64,000 nt of DNA from Enhygromyxa salina (lineage in GTDB: Bacteria; Myxococcota_A; Polyangia; Nannocystales; Nannocystaceae): positions 1 to 64,000 of the forward strand of contig NZ_JMCC02000104.1 in the NCBI RefSeq assembly GCF_000737335.2, read 5' to 3'. Within the stretch, counting starts at the first letter, position 1, and every line of letters starts with the position of its first letter. The position numbers and the translations under genes were made by a program. Below the pieces are notes generated by a model, which was not told the origin of the DNA, did not search any database, and saw only the letters and a program-made list of their open reading frames with translations. Shown piece after piece: positions 47,001 through 55,146 of this stretch.

Positions 47001-48039
47001 CCAGCTGCGAGACGATCAGGGGAAGCTCGCCGGTCACGAACGCGAGGTCGCGCTCGCACGCCTCGAGCTCCCCTGCCCGTCGCTCGCGGGTCAGCAGCCG
47101 CTCGCGAACCGCGGCGACCCGCTCGACCCGAGCGAGCAGCGCCTCGGTCTGGGCGAGCTCGGCCTGGCCCCGATCGAGCTCGGCCAAGCTCGTGCGCGCA
47201 GCCGTGAGCGCCTGGGCGAGCTCGTCCGCGCGCTGGTACCAGCGCAGCGCGGCGTCGGCAGCGATCCGCTCCTGCTCGAGCCCCGCGCGCTGGGTGCCCG
47301 TCCGCGCGGCTTCGGCCTCGAGCTCGCGGCGGCGCGGTTCGGGCAAGATCCGCAGTTGCTCGCGCTCGCGGGCGACAAGATCGAGCTCGCGCTCGGCTTG
47401 CTTGGCCCGCTCGAACGCGCCCCGCCCAAGCTCGCGGTACAGCCACGTCCCCGTCATCCGCTCGAGCAGCTCGGCCCGCTCGCCGCCGCTGGCCTCGAGG
47501 AACGCCGCGAACTCGCCCTGGGCCAGCAGCACCGAGCGACGAAACTGATCGAAGTCGAGGCCAAGCCGGGCCTCGATCGCCGCGAGCGTGTCGCCCTTGC
47601 GGTCCGCCGCGATCACGCGACCATCCACGGGATCGATCAGCTGCATCTGCTGGTGCTGCAGCCGCCCATCCGCGCGGCCGCGGGCCCGCCGAAGCTCCCA
47701 GCGGGCCCGCCAGCGCCGATCATCGATGCCCAGGAAGTCGACCTCGGCCCAGCCCTCGGTCGCGCCGTGGCGGAGGATCCCGCGGACATCGGTGGCCCGC
47801 ACGCCCGCGCTGGGATCGTCGCCCGGGCTGGCGATGACGACCCCGCCGCGATTGGCGAAGCGCGGGGTCCGATCGAACAGCGCCAGGCACATCGCGTCGA
47901 GCAGCGTGGTCTTGCCCGCGCCAGTCGGACCCGTGATCGCGATCAGCCCTGCGTGCTGCAGCGGCGGCGCGGCGAAGTCGACCTCGAAGTGGCCGGCCAG
48001 GCTCGCTAGGTTCTTGCCGCGAACGGCGAGGATCCTCAT
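44023..48039 (-). CDS. sbcC: SbcC, SMC-like ATPase subunit of the SbcCD nuclease
   Basis: 1338 aa from ATG 48039. Walker A 'GPTGAGKTTLLD' is at about residues 37-48. Long Glu/Arg/Ala/Leu coiled coils fill about 200-1150, interrupted by the zinc hook C619-P-L-C622. The C-terminal ABC signature region is 'SIRGLSGGEKFLVSLALALA' and Walker B 'DSLFIDEGFGSLD'. With SbcD it cuts DNA hairpins, palindromes and blocked ends. It is longer than E. coli SbcC (about 1050 aa), mostly in the coiled coils. The ATG overlaps the sbcD stop (ATGA), so the subunits are made in fixed ratio. Confidence 0.95.
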   Translation of the reverse strand: MRILAVRGKNLASLAGHFEVDFAAPPLQHAGLIAITGPTGAGKTTLLDAMCLALFDRTPRFANRGGVVIASPGDDPSAGVRATDVRGILRHGATEGWAEVDFLGIDDRRWRARWELRRARGRADGRLQHQQMQLIDPVDGRVIAADRKGDTLAAIEARLGLDFDQFRRSVLLAQGEFAAFLEASGGERAELLERMTGTWLYRELGRGAFERAKQAERELDLVAREREQLRILPEPRRRELEAEAARTGTQRAGLEQERIAADAALRWYQRADELAQALTAARTSLAELDRGQAELAQTEALLARVERVAAVRERLLTRERRAGELEACERDLAFVTGELPLIVSQLAELAATLERHEQQLARARERRRRLMGEGGEVDRARQLDTKIATAGSDRPRVASKLELARSGVAASDAQLEQIQAGIAQAEARLAGARSWLERHQALAPLAEHWPHYRSLLQQQLRWLEARAAVAQRVAELGPRRERCEREQAEAKREHASARKQRNQARTRLQKVERDLDAHPALAQLRHRQAALDLCRDRHSVLRAVHERYERLAITQAALGVERAEQVLERDHRAAQRRRVEAALAQTEQGFAEAQRGLRQLEAVRDLVQHRADLRPGEACPLCGSHEHPAADEQGPVDAVVADQRARVQALMDSRDELQREQGEQLGREQIAATRVAAIARRTSELARDHAALQEAWRDGLAAGPLLPAAEHGLDGPAHDPVADEPAPAPDPQLSLLAVPRSEAGGELVLPERLDSPDLGTALWSIHEELELRSRALASQRAEVENLLDRQRDRQARREEAERVYEDRRARVEASERELDVVVRELDEAHARGRQLDADLDASWPELEDVGPAALAALHDDASPAELEHARAGAPADPVPDVELAKLEHGGRHELAVNFRARLAQAGQGLLAQLDAGAKAFSAQRQACEQAAEGQRALETRRAELSSQRQARAETCEALELELRELDELLTRLRSERATLLEGRPAAEVVRELEASVELASQDRETSKDARAKVERELQAQRTRAHTLTEQVAALRGRSDEAQVNVDAALAEAGVDPTTLEQLLAREELWADGWTARTRSGVEQARAELERRRAIVGERERVVAAHADEGPPPLDRERAQLQRNQLDTRDEQLRRQLFELEHQLRRDREDRSLAEQLAPRLRELEHTARVWGRLRDAIGSASGDKFQKFAQSLTLELLLTQANAQLRDLKPRYALGRVPNHDLELQLVDHDLGDEVRSIRGLSGGEKFLVSLALALALASLSADDCRIDSLFIDEGFGSLDAHSLDVAVSTLDALQAEGRQIGVISHVPGLAERIGVEIRVETIASGRSRVRVVAPRST

Positions 48040-49445
48040 GGTGCCCGCTCGTCTGGTTGCGGGTTTGGCTGAGGGTCTGGCTGCGGGTCTGGCTGCGGGT
48101 CTGGCCCCGGCTGGGGCGGCGCCATCACGAGCGGCCCGAGCTGGGCCTCGCTCGCGTCGCCCCGCTCGACCGCTTCGCGCAGCTCGTGAAACGCGGCGAG
48201 CAGCTCGGCGTCCGGCGGCGATCCGTAGCCGCGCTCGTAGCAGTCGACGAACACTTGCTGCGGATCGATTCGCTCGAGCTCGCGCCGGTTCGGAAAGTCC
48301 GCGAGGCTGCCCCCCACGCCCACGTGCTCCACCGTGATCTTGAGCAGCCGCACCGGCCGCGAGCGCAGCGCCCGATCCACGCGGGTCCGCAGATCCGGCT
48401 GCGGCTCGTCGAGCGCCACGCGGACCTCCAACCACGGCCAGCGCTCGCGCTCGAGGCCGGCGTCCAAGCTCATGTTCTTCAGCTCGAACAGCACGTCATC
48501 GAGGGGCCTGGGCTGCTCGGCGGGGACCCGCAAGACCTCGACCGATCGGGGGATCGGCACGGTCTGGCAGACGGCGAGCTCGGCTCCGTCGAAGCTGGCG
48601 AGCAGCACTTGGTGCGGGTAGTCGGCCTCGGTCAGCGACAGCGGGATCGGCGAGCCGCAGTAGCGGACCAGCTCCGACTGCTCGACGGCTTGCGCCAGAT
48701 GCAGGTGGCCAAGCCCGACGTAGCTCCAATCGGCGAAGATCGAGCGAGGGATCGCGTGTTGATTCCCGCCCAAGATCTTGCGCTCGCTGAGCTCCGAGAC
48801 CGCGGTGCCACGCATGTACAGGTGACCCGCAGCGATCAACGCGTGATCGCTCGAGGCGCGCGCGCGCGTGGCCTCGAGCAGCTCTGCGTAGATCGCCGCG
48901 ACGCCGTCTATCAATGGATCACGCGATGGATCTCGTGCGTCACTGGCAATCTGGTCAGGGTCATCTGGATCCGGATCGGGCGCTCGGGCCGGAAGATCCG
49001 ACACGCGCAAGAACGGCACCGCGGCCAGCCATGCCGCGACCTCGCCGGACGCGTCGCGCAGCGGGAACAGCAGGCGATCGTGATCCAAGCTGCCGTCGTG
49101 CTCGTGGCGAGGGAGCGCGCCAACCACGTGGATGTCGGCGAAGCCCAGCAGCGGGCGCATCGCGTCGAGCCGCAGCGCCGAGTCATGGTTGCCGGCGATC
49201 ACCACGATATCCAGCTTGGGCAGGCGACGCCGCGCCGCGGCCAGAAACTCGCCAAAATCACTCAGCGCCGTCGCCGAAGGGTTGGCGGTCTCGAACACGT
49301 CACCGGCGATCAGCAGCGCGTCGGCCCGAGCGTCAACGAGCGCGTCGAGCAACCAGGCCAAGAAGCGCTGGTGTTCAAACCGACGATCTCGACCGTGGAG
49401 CGTGTGGCCGAGGTGCCAGTCGCTGGTGTGGAGCAGCCGGAGCAT
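48036..49445 (-). CDS. sbcD: SbcD, nuclease subunit of SbcCD
   Basis: A 469-aa metallophosphoesterase. The phosphoesterase motifs are intact: 'HTSDWHLGHTL', 'IAGDVFETANPS', 'VIAGNHDSALRLD', 'LIAAGHLYM' and 'VGLGHLH'. It is the Mn2+-dependent endo/exonuclease that works with SbcC on DNA hairpins and double-strand ends. The C-terminal 40 residues are a Pro/Gln/Asp repeat ('PDPQPDPQPDPQPNPQPD'), probably disordered and not needed for catalysis. No gene is seen in the 270 bp between its start and the divergent M28 gene. Confidence 0.94.
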   Translation of the reverse strand: MLRLLHTSDWHLGHTLHGRDRRFEHQRFLAWLLDALVDARADALLIAGDVFETANPSATALSDFGEFLAAARRRLPKLDIVVIAGNHDSALRLDAMRPLLGFADIHVVGALPRHEHDGSLDHDRLLFPLRDASGEVAAWLAAVPFLRVSDLPARAPDPDPDDPDQIASDARDPSRDPLIDGVAAIYAELLEATRARASSDHALIAAGHLYMRGTAVSELSERKILGGNQHAIPRSIFADWSYVGLGHLHLAQAVEQSELVRYCGSPIPLSLTEADYPHQVLLASFDGAELAVCQTVPIPRSVEVLRVPAEQPRPLDDVLFELKNMSLDAGLERERWPWLEVRVALDEPQPDLRTRVDRALRSRPVRLLKITVEHVGVGGSLADFPNRRELERIDPQQVFVDCYERGYGSPPDAELLAAFHELREAVERGDASEAQLGPLVMAPPQPGPDPQPDPQPDPQPNPQPDERAP

Positions 49446-49716
49446 GAAGACGCGGACACACGTGCGGGCGCGGGCTCAGTTTGTGGTCCGCGCGGGCGCT
49501 CAGCGTAGTGGACCCTTGGGCTGCAGCGAACCCTGCACGGCGCCCTGGTCTAAACGGGACAACGAAGACCCAAGCGCGCCCGCGCGCCGAGACCGGACGG
49601 GCTGGCGAGAACCGCAAAACATATGAGATCTCAGGCACTTACCCTGCAATGACCACAGCTTTGCCTGAACCTGAGCGGGCCGGTGGACAACCGCCGCCAA
49701 CTGTCGACAATGCACA

Positions 49717-50802
49717 ATGCACCGCGAGTCTCGCCGCCCGCTCACGCTCCTGACGATCTGTATCGCGCTGACCTCGCTGCCCACGGCTTGCGCCGACAAG
49801 CCCGCCGACGAGGCGGCTTCGGACACCGCGCCAACCAGCGACAGCGACAGCGACAGCACGGACACCGGGACCGACACCGAGGGGACCGCGTGCCAAGCCG
49901 AGACGGCGCTCGAGCTCGCCGAGTGTGTCGAGCGCGATCGCTACATCGCCGACCTCGAGTTCATCGCCCAGCCACGCGACCCTGGATCCGCGCACTGGCA
50001 GGAAGTTCAGGACCTCTGCTTCGATCGCTTCACCGAGTACGGCTTCGACGTCGAGCTGCACAGCTACGCGACCGGGGTCAACGTGATCGGCACCAAGCTC
50101 GGGACCGAGACCCCCGAGCAGCGGATCCTCGTCGCCGGCCACTATGATCACATCCCCGGCTGCAACGGCGCCGACGACAACGCCAGCGGCACCGCGGCCA
50201 CGCTCGAGGCTGCGCGGGTCCTGTCCGCCCGCGACTACCCGCGGACCCTCGTCGTCGCCTGCTGGGACGAAGAGGAGCTCGGGCTGCTCGGCGCCGAGGC
50301 CTACGCGGCTGAACAGGTGATCGGCGCCGACGGTGAGCTCCTGTTCAACTGGAACTTCGAGATGATCGGCTTCACCGACGACGCGCCCGACAGCCAGACC
50401 GTGCCCGACGGGTTCGAGCTCTTGTTCCCCGATCAGGTCGAAGAGCTCGAGGCCAATCAGTACCGCGGCGACTTCATCGCCGTGATCGTTGACGAGGACG
50501 GCGCGGCGATGGTCCAGCCGTTCATGAGCTACGCCGAGGCCTTCGCGCTGTCCGCGGTGTTGTTGCCGGTCCCGGCTGATCTCAAGAACTCGCCGCTGCT
50601 CGCGGATCTGCGCCGCTCGGACCACGCCGCGTTCTGGGAGATCGACGTGCCCGCGGTGATGCTGACCGACACCTCGGAATTCCGCTACGCGAACTACCAC
50701 TGCGCCACGGGCGAGGACGCGGTCGAGCTGCTCGATCACGACTTCTCGGCCAAGGTCATCTCCGCAGCCGTCGGCGCCGCCGCCGAGTCACTGGGGTTGT
50801 AG
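49717..50802 (+). CDS. M28-family zinc aminopeptidase, lipoprotein
   Basis: 361 aa with a lipoprotein signal ending 'TSLPTAC' at Cys25, then a Ser/Asp/Thr linker (34-56). The M28 catalytic set is visible: 'GHYDHIPG' (H142, D144), 'NGADDNASGTA' with the bridging Asp, 'WDEEELGLLG' with the catalytic Glu and a zinc Glu, then 'NFEMIGF' and a final His in 'NYHCATGED'. It should act outside the cytoplasm on peptides; aminopeptidase is most likely, but other M28 members are carboxypeptidases or cyclases. It shares a transcript with the next lipoprotein gene, which starts right after the stop. Confidence 0.9.
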   Translation: MHRESRRPLTLLTICIALTSLPTACADKPADEAASDTAPTSDSDSDSTDTGTDTEGTACQAETALELAECVERDRYIADLEFIAQPRDPGSAHWQEVQDLCFDRFTEYGFDVELHSYATGVNVIGTKLGTETPEQRILVAGHYDHIPGCNGADDNASGTAATLEAARVLSARDYPRTLVVACWDEEELGLLGAEAYAAEQVIGADGELLFNWNFEMIGFTDDAPDSQTVPDGFELLFPDQVEELEANQYRGDFIAVIVDEDGAAMVQPFMSYAEAFALSAVLLPVPADLKNSPLLADLRRSDHAAFWEIDVPAVMLTDTSEFRYANYHCATGEDAVELLDHDFSAKVISAAVGAAAESLGL

Positions 50803-51438
50803 ATGCGGGCCCGTCACTACCCCACCGTGTTGCTGGTCGCAGCGTTGGTTGGATGCTCCGGCGCGACCCCGCCAGCCAACGACCCCGATCCGACGCCGCC
50901 TGCCCTGCCCGACCTCGTTCAGGCTTGCAGCGGCACCGCGATCGACCTGCGCTGGATCTCCGACAACCTCGAGGCGTGCCCAGGCGAAGCCGGCACGTGG
51001 GTCTCGGAGCTGCCCGAGCGGGCCCTGGCCTTTCGCATCGAGCCGGCCGCGCCCCGGATCACGTCTGGGCAGACGGCCTTCGTCGACTACGTGCTCACGA
51101 ACGCTTCGGACGATCCGGTCGCCGTCGAGTTCGGGCTGTTTTGCACGGTGCGCGGCACGACGACGACGATCCTGAGCACGGGCGGCGACCCAGTCGATAT
51201 CGTGCGCTGCGGAGGTGGGGGCGGCTGTGGCAACGGTGGAACCGTGATCCCGCTGGAACCAGGCAGCGACGCACGCGTTCGGGTCGAGGTCTCCGCGGTC
51301 CGAAACATCCAAGACGAAGACTGCACGAATCTGCCGGCCGAGCCGCTCGAGCCGGGCAATTATCAGCTTCGGATCGATCTTGGCGACGAGTTTCCGGTGC
51401 TCGAGGTCCCGCTGGTCGTCGACTCTGGGTCCCCGTAG
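50803..51438 (+). CDS. hypothetical lipoprotein, beta-sandwich-like
   Basis: 211 aa starting immediately after the M28 stop. Signal and lipobox 'AALVGC' (Cys18) are followed by a Pro-rich linker. The body reads as an immunoglobulin-like beta domain ('GQTAFVDYVLTNASDDPVAV' then 'EPGNYQLRIDLGDEFPVLEV'), with Cys in 'VRCGGGGGCGNGG'. No enzyme motif is present. Co-transcription with the peptidase suggests a shared envelope role; function is unknown. Confidence 0.72.
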   Translation: MRARHYPTVLLVAALVGCSGATPPANDPDPTPPALPDLVQACSGTAIDLRWISDNLEACPGEAGTWVSELPERALAFRIEPAAPRITSGQTAFVDYVLTNASDDPVAVEFGLFCTVRGTTTTILSTGGDPVDIVRCGGGGGCGNGGTVIPLEPGSDARVRVEVSAVRNIQDEDCTNLPAEPLEPGNYQLRIDLGDEFPVLEVPLVVDSGSP

Positions 51439-51456
51439 GCCGCGGGCAGCCGGGGT

Positions 51457-52440
51457 CTAAAACCTGCTGAAGAGGCCGAGCTGCGCCCCGCCGCGGATCG
51501 GCCCAAAGATCGGCGTGAGGTGCAGGCGGGCCGTCGGGTTGCTCGTGTCTTGGCGCCACGTCGTGAAGCGCTTGCTTCGGGTCGCTCCAATCCCCATCAG
51601 CGTGGCCCCGACGACAAACGAGCCTATGCCAATTCCAAGCGCCGCCTCGGGTGCGGGCAGTGAGTAGTCCCAGGGGAATTGAACGCCGAATTCCTGGCTT
51701 TGCCAGAGCGTGGCCCCGCCGACGGCGAGGATGGTCCCGCCGATCATCAACACGCACGCGGGCGCCACCAAGCCAAGGCCCTGCCGCGGGATCGACTCGG
51801 TCTGGCCACTGTTTTCAGCTCGGGCGAGGGCTTCTCGCCCGTTTGCGGACACCTTCCTAGACTGGTTCACCCTGGGCAGCGAACTCTCCCACTCGCGATA
51901 AGAACGCAGCTTCCGACGACCAACCACAATCAGCACGCTGCCAACGATGGTCCCGCCAATGCCAGCAGCCATCATGGGTGCCCAGTACTTGGGTGGGGCC
52001 CCATCGACCTCGAGCGCGATGCTGCTCGCCACGGTCGCCGCGCCTGCCCCCACGAGTAGACCCCCGATCGCCAGTCGACCGCGACCATCGAACGGTATGG
52101 CGCGCAGCGGCGGCGGCTCGGGTTCTAGCCCGATCGGGTCGATCGGGTCGATCGGGTCGATCGCCACGGGGATGGTTGGGTCGTCGAAGCGCGGCAGCGC
52201 GGCCTCGGGTTGGACGCGCTCGGGCGGCGGGGCGGGCTCGCTCGAAGCAGCCTCGGGGGTCGCGCTCGCGGGTGTGTTGGGCGGTGACGCAGGAGCCGGC
52301 TCGGGCGCGGGTTCGGGGGCGGGCTGAACGACTGGCCGTTGAATCGGCGGTCGCACAGGAGCGCCCGCACGGGCCGGCGTGGCCCAGGCGAGGGTCAGGC
52401 AGCCACACACCAGATACGCAGCGTTTCGATACAAATCCAT
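51457..52440 (-). CDS. hypothetical exported protein, Pro-rich with four membrane spans
   Basis: 327 aa from ATG 52440. The start has a signal-like segment ending 'TPARAGAP', then about 90 residues of Pro/Ala/Glu ('APEPAPEPAPEPAP') and the tripeptide repeat IDP-IDP-IDP from a 9-bp DNA repeat. Four hydrophobic segments follow, in two pairs ('LLVGAGAATVASSIAL', 'GIGGTIVGSVLIVVG', 'LVAPACVLMIGGTILAVGG', 'GIGIGSFVVGATLMGIG'). Between the pairs lies 'ANGREALARAEN', encoded by a REP-like element (51811-51846), so the protein has absorbed a repeat in frame. Function is unknown. Confidence 0.7.
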   Translation of the reverse strand: MDLYRNAAYLVCGCLTLAWATPARAGAPVRPPIQRPVVQPAPEPAPEPAPASPPNTPASATPEAASSEPAPPPERVQPEAALPRFDDPTIPVAIDPIDPIDPIGLEPEPPPLRAIPFDGRGRLAIGGLLVGAGAATVASSIALEVDGAPPKYWAPMMAAGIGGTIVGSVLIVVGRRKLRSYREWESSLPRVNQSRKVSANGREALARAENSGQTESIPRQGLGLVAPACVLMIGGTILAVGGATLWQSQEFGVQFPWDYSLPAPEAALGIGIGSFVVGATLMGIGATRSKRFTTWRQDTSNPTARLHLTPIFGPIRGGAQLGLFSRF

Positions 52441-52657
52441 CCTCGTCTGTGGACCACGGTCGCACCATGAAACTCCGCCCCGCGTCACCCAACCATGGTC
52501 TCCCGACCCGGCCGAGTGGTTCAACCGAGCAAGCAAAACGCCCCTGGCCATGCCTGGACGACATGACACGTCCGGCTTGGCGGTCGCCGCCCTCGCCTGT
52601 GAGGCCGTCCCCGAGTTGGCGGCCACGCATGCTCCGAGCCCTCCCTGAGCGAGGCTC

Positions 52658-52702
52658 GACGCGCTCTCGATCGACACAGCGCACGTCGATCGAGAGCGCG
52701 TC
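52658..52702. promoter_or_regulatory. 18-bp perfect inverted repeat in a divergent promoter region
   Basis: GACGCGCTCTCGATCGAC and its exact reverse complement are separated by 9 bp (ACAGCGCAC). It lies between the divergent Pro-rich protein gene and the 35-aa ORF / S24-like gene. It could be an operator for a dimeric regulator or an RNA hairpin; the downstream bases TCCTGTATTTGTTTG are not a clean terminator tail. TTGACG at 52725 could be a -35 box. Confidence 0.6.
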
Positions 52703-52791
52703 CTGTATTTGTTTGAGGCGTTTGTTGACGGCCTGGCGCGCGCGATTTAGCGGCTCGCGGCACTACCAAACGAACCAGGTATAAAAGCGAC

Positions 52792-52899
52792 ATGACGAAC
52801 AACATTGATATCAAGCGACTACAGATCGGTCAGGCCGCAGAACGACCCGCGGCCGACTCTCAGCGCGAGCTCGCGCCGTCGCTGGCGAGGGGGGCCTGA
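52792..52899 (+). CDS. possible 35-aa small protein upstream of the S24-like gene
   Basis: ATG 52792 to TGA 52899 codes for MTNNIDIKRLQIGQAAERPA followed by 15 more residues ending 'SLARGA'. It ends 2 bp before the next ATG, and the preceding TATAAAAG is AT-rich for this genome. The short length and lack of family resemblance keep this tentative; it may be a leader peptide that couples translation of the next gene. Confidence 0.35.
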   Translation: MTNNIDIKRLQIGQAAERPAADSQRELAPSLARGA

Positions 52900-52901
52900 C
52901 G

Positions 52902-53213
52902 ATGGGTTGGGCCAATCGGGCGATCCAGGCGCTCGAGGCGGGCGAGCTCGCCCAATGCCGCCCCCACGGTGGCTCGATGCGTGGCCGCATCGAGAGCGGG
53001 CAGCTCGTGACCCTCGATCCAACCCCTGAGCCGCAGATCGACGACGCGGTGCTGTGCCGCTGCAAGGGCAACGTCTACATCCACCTGGTGAAGGCGATCC
53101 GCGGGCACGGCCCGAAACAGCGGTTCTTGATCGGCAACAATCGCGGCGGGCTCAACGGGTGGGTTGCCCGCGCGGCGATCTATGGCGTGGTCGTGGCGGT
53201 GTCAGACGAATGA
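52902..53213 (+). CDS. small S24/S26-like (LexA/signal-peptidase-fold) protein
   Basis: 103 aa. It has the S24/S26 core and no DNA-binding domain: Ser25 in 'PHGGSMRGRI' (catalytic Ser position), 'VTLDP', 'DDAVLCRCKGNVYIHLVKAI' with Lys64 (catalytic Lys position), and 'FLIGNNRGGLNGWV'. Stand-alone S24-like proteins of this size occur widely and their substrates are mostly unknown. Both catalytic residues are present, so it may be an active peptidase. It sits between an 18-bp inverted repeat (upstream) and a 103-bp tandem repeat (downstream). Confidence 0.75.
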   Translation: MGWANRAIQALEAGELAQCRPHGGSMRGRIESGQLVTLDPTPEPQIDDAVLCRCKGNVYIHLVKAIRGHGPKQRFLIGNNRGGLNGWVARAAIYGVVVAVSDE

Positions 53214-53273
53214 GCCTCGTACTCGAACACCTGGCTGCTCGGGCGCCGAGATCCTGCGGTCGACACCATGACC

Positions 53274-53600
53274 GCCGCGAAGGGCTGCTAGTCTTCACGC
53301 CCTTCCCGGTGCGCCCGTACTCGGAGCTTCGCTCCTCCGTGCGGGCCGGATGACCCCAGCTTCGCTCGGGCCCTCCGCCGCGAAGGGCTGCTGCTCTTCA
53401 CGCCCTTCCCGGTGCGCCCGTACTCGGAGCTTCGCTCCTCCGTGCGGGCCGGATGACCCCAGCTTCGCTCGGGCCCTCCGCCGCGAAGGGCTGCTGCTCT
53501 TCACGCCCTTCCCGGTGCGCCCGTACTCGGAGCTTCGCTCCTCCGTGCGGGCCGGATGACCCCAGCTTCGCTCGGGCCCTCCGCCGCGAAGGGCTGCTAG
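53274..53600. repeat. 103-bp tandem repeat, three full copies plus a partial
   Basis: The unit begins GCCGCGAAGGGCTGCTGCTC, continues TTCACGCCCTTCCCGGTGCG and GGAGCTTCGCTCCTCCGTGC, and ends TCGCTCGGGCCCTCC. The shared word GCGAAGGG recurs at 53277, 53380, 53483 and 53586, exactly 103 bp apart. Copies 2 and 3 look identical by eye; copy 1 differs by a base or so. The nqrM stop codon (53597) lies inside the partial fourth copy. Confidence 0.93.
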
Positions 53601-53836
53601 CCCTTGCGCAGGCTCATCAGCTCGCCCGGGGCCTTGAACTCGATCGGGGTCGCGGCGGAGACCCCCGGCTCGATCTTGCAAGCGTTCGGGGTCCCGGCCT
53701 CTTCACACGCGCAGCTGCCAGCGCCCCCGACACCGCCGCACGAACCACGCAGCGGCTTGTTCGAGAAGATCACGCCGACGGCCATGCCGGCCATGAGCGC
53801 GGCCACAATGCCAACGGTCAAGAGGATGATCTGCAT
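53597..53836 (-). CDS. nqrM: NqrM, Fe-delivery/maturation factor for Na+-NQR
   Basis: 79 aa with one N-terminal membrane span ('LLTVGIVAALMAGMAVGVIF') followed by 'NKPLRGSCGG' and the Cys cluster 'GSCACEEAG', plus one more Cys. This is the DUF539/NqrM layout; NqrM supplies iron for the Cys4 Fe site at the NqrD/NqrE interface. It is last in the nqr block, 60 bp after apbE. The last codons fall in a 103-bp repeat, so the final residues may be repeat-derived. Confidence 0.9.
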   Translation of the reverse strand: MQIILLTVGIVAALMAGMAVGVIFSNKPLRGSCGGVGGAGSCACEEAGTPNACKIEPGVSAATPIEFKAPGELMSLRKG

Positions 53837-53896
53837 GGCGCTTCGGCGAGTGTACGGCGAAAATTCCTCGCCACAAACCCGCCCGTTCGGGCCAGC

Positions 53897-55021
53897 TCAC
53901 GGCAGGTACGCCGCGTACGCGGAGCTGGTGCGGACCTCGAAGCCTGCGTCGGTGCGGACCAAGAAGTAGGCCGCCAGCCCCAGCTGCTCGGCCAGCGCCA
54001 GGCCCTGCTCGGGGCCAAGTACGTTGAGCGCGGTCGCCCAGGCGTCCGCGAGCGCGGCCGACTCCGGGTGCACGACGGTGACGCTGGCCAGACGGTGGGC
54101 GATCGGCCGGCCCGTGCGGGGGTCGATCGTGTGGGAGTAGCGGACGCCGTCGCGCTCCCAGTAGTTGCGGTAGTCGCCGCTGGTCGCAACCGCTGCGTCG
54201 CGGATCCTGAGGATCGCCTGGACCGCCCGCGAGCCGGCCGCGTCCGCCGTTGGCCGCTCGATCCCCACCCGCCACGGATCGCCCTCGGGGTTGGAGCCGC
54301 GCACGCGGACCTCGCCGCCAACCTCGATCATGTAGTTTGCGTAGCCGGCGGCGTCGACCCGCGCCGCGACCCGATCGCAGCCGTGGCCCTTGGCGATCGC
54401 GGACAGGTCGACGTGGAGCCCGTCAACGGTCTTGCGCAGGGTCTTCGCGTTGGCGTCGAGCTCGAGCTTGGCGTCCCCCACCCGCTCGCGCAGCGTGGCG
54501 ATCTGGGCGTCGTTCAGCTCGGTCCGCGTGCCCGGATCGGGCCCAAACCCCCAGGCGTCGACCAGCGGCCCGACCGTCACGTCGAACGCCCCGCCGCTTT
54601 GGTGGTTGACCTGCTTGGCGAGGCCCACGACCTCGAGCAGGTGCGCGCTCGCGTGGATCGGCTCGCTGGCGTCCGTGGCGTTGAAGCGGCTGAGCTCCGA
54701 GTCGGCGAGGTAGGTCGACATCTCGGCGTTGACCGCCACGAGCTCCGCGTCGATCTGCGCCTGCAGAGGCTCGAGCGCGTCGAGCCGCAGCGAGTCACCC
54801 GCGATCACGACGTTGAAGCGGGTCCCCATCGTGGGGCCGCTCAGCACCGCCTTGTCGGCGCGTAGCTCCCACGCCGACCCGGCCTCACTGATCGCGCTGC
54901 GCTCGACAGCCGGCTGCCTGGGCCACAGCAGGTAGACCATGCCGCCCAGCCCCAGCAGCCCGATCAGCACGACGGAGGTCAGGCTCCGCCCCGACTTGGT
55001 CTGCTGCTCTCCCACGTCCAC
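53897..55021 (-). CDS. apbE: FAD:protein FMN transferase ApbE
   Basis: 374 aa with an N-terminal membrane anchor at about residues 15-33. ApbE features: 'SGPTMGTRFNVV', 'STYLADSELSRFNA', 'GGAFDVTVGPLVDAWGFGPD', 'HVDLSAIAKGHGCDRVA', 'VATSGDYRNYWERDG', 'HTIDPRTGRPI', and 'ADAWATALNVLG'. It attaches FMN to Thr residues of NqrB and NqrC in the periplasm using FAD and Mg2+. Position between nqrF and nqrM shows it serves this complex. Confidence 0.95.
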   Translation of the reverse strand: MDVGEQQTKSGRSLTSVVLIGLLGLGGMVYLLWPRQPAVERSAISEAGSAWELRADKAVLSGPTMGTRFNVVIAGDSLRLDALEPLQAQIDAELVAVNAEMSTYLADSELSRFNATDASEPIHASAHLLEVVGLAKQVNHQSGGAFDVTVGPLVDAWGFGPDPGTRTELNDAQIATLRERVGDAKLELDANAKTLRKTVDGLHVDLSAIAKGHGCDRVAARVDAAGYANYMIEVGGEVRVRGSNPEGDPWRVGIERPTADAAGSRAVQAILRIRDAAVATSGDYRNYWERDGVRYSHTIDPRTGRPIAHRLASVTVVHPESAALADAWATALNVLGPEQGLALAEQLGLAAYFLVRTDAGFEVRTSSAYAAYLP

Positions 55022-55146
55022 GGACTATCACTCAGACGGACGACGGGCCAATCACGTCGACCCGTAAAAGCGAGACCCCGACGCAATCACGGATGATTGG
55101 GTCAGGGTCTTCGCTGGCTTGACCGACCAAAGGCCGGCGCACGCGG

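Noticed and set aside
49446..49716. Small genes in the sbcD to M28 spacer
   Set aside because: Short frames only, without ribosome sites or recognisable products.
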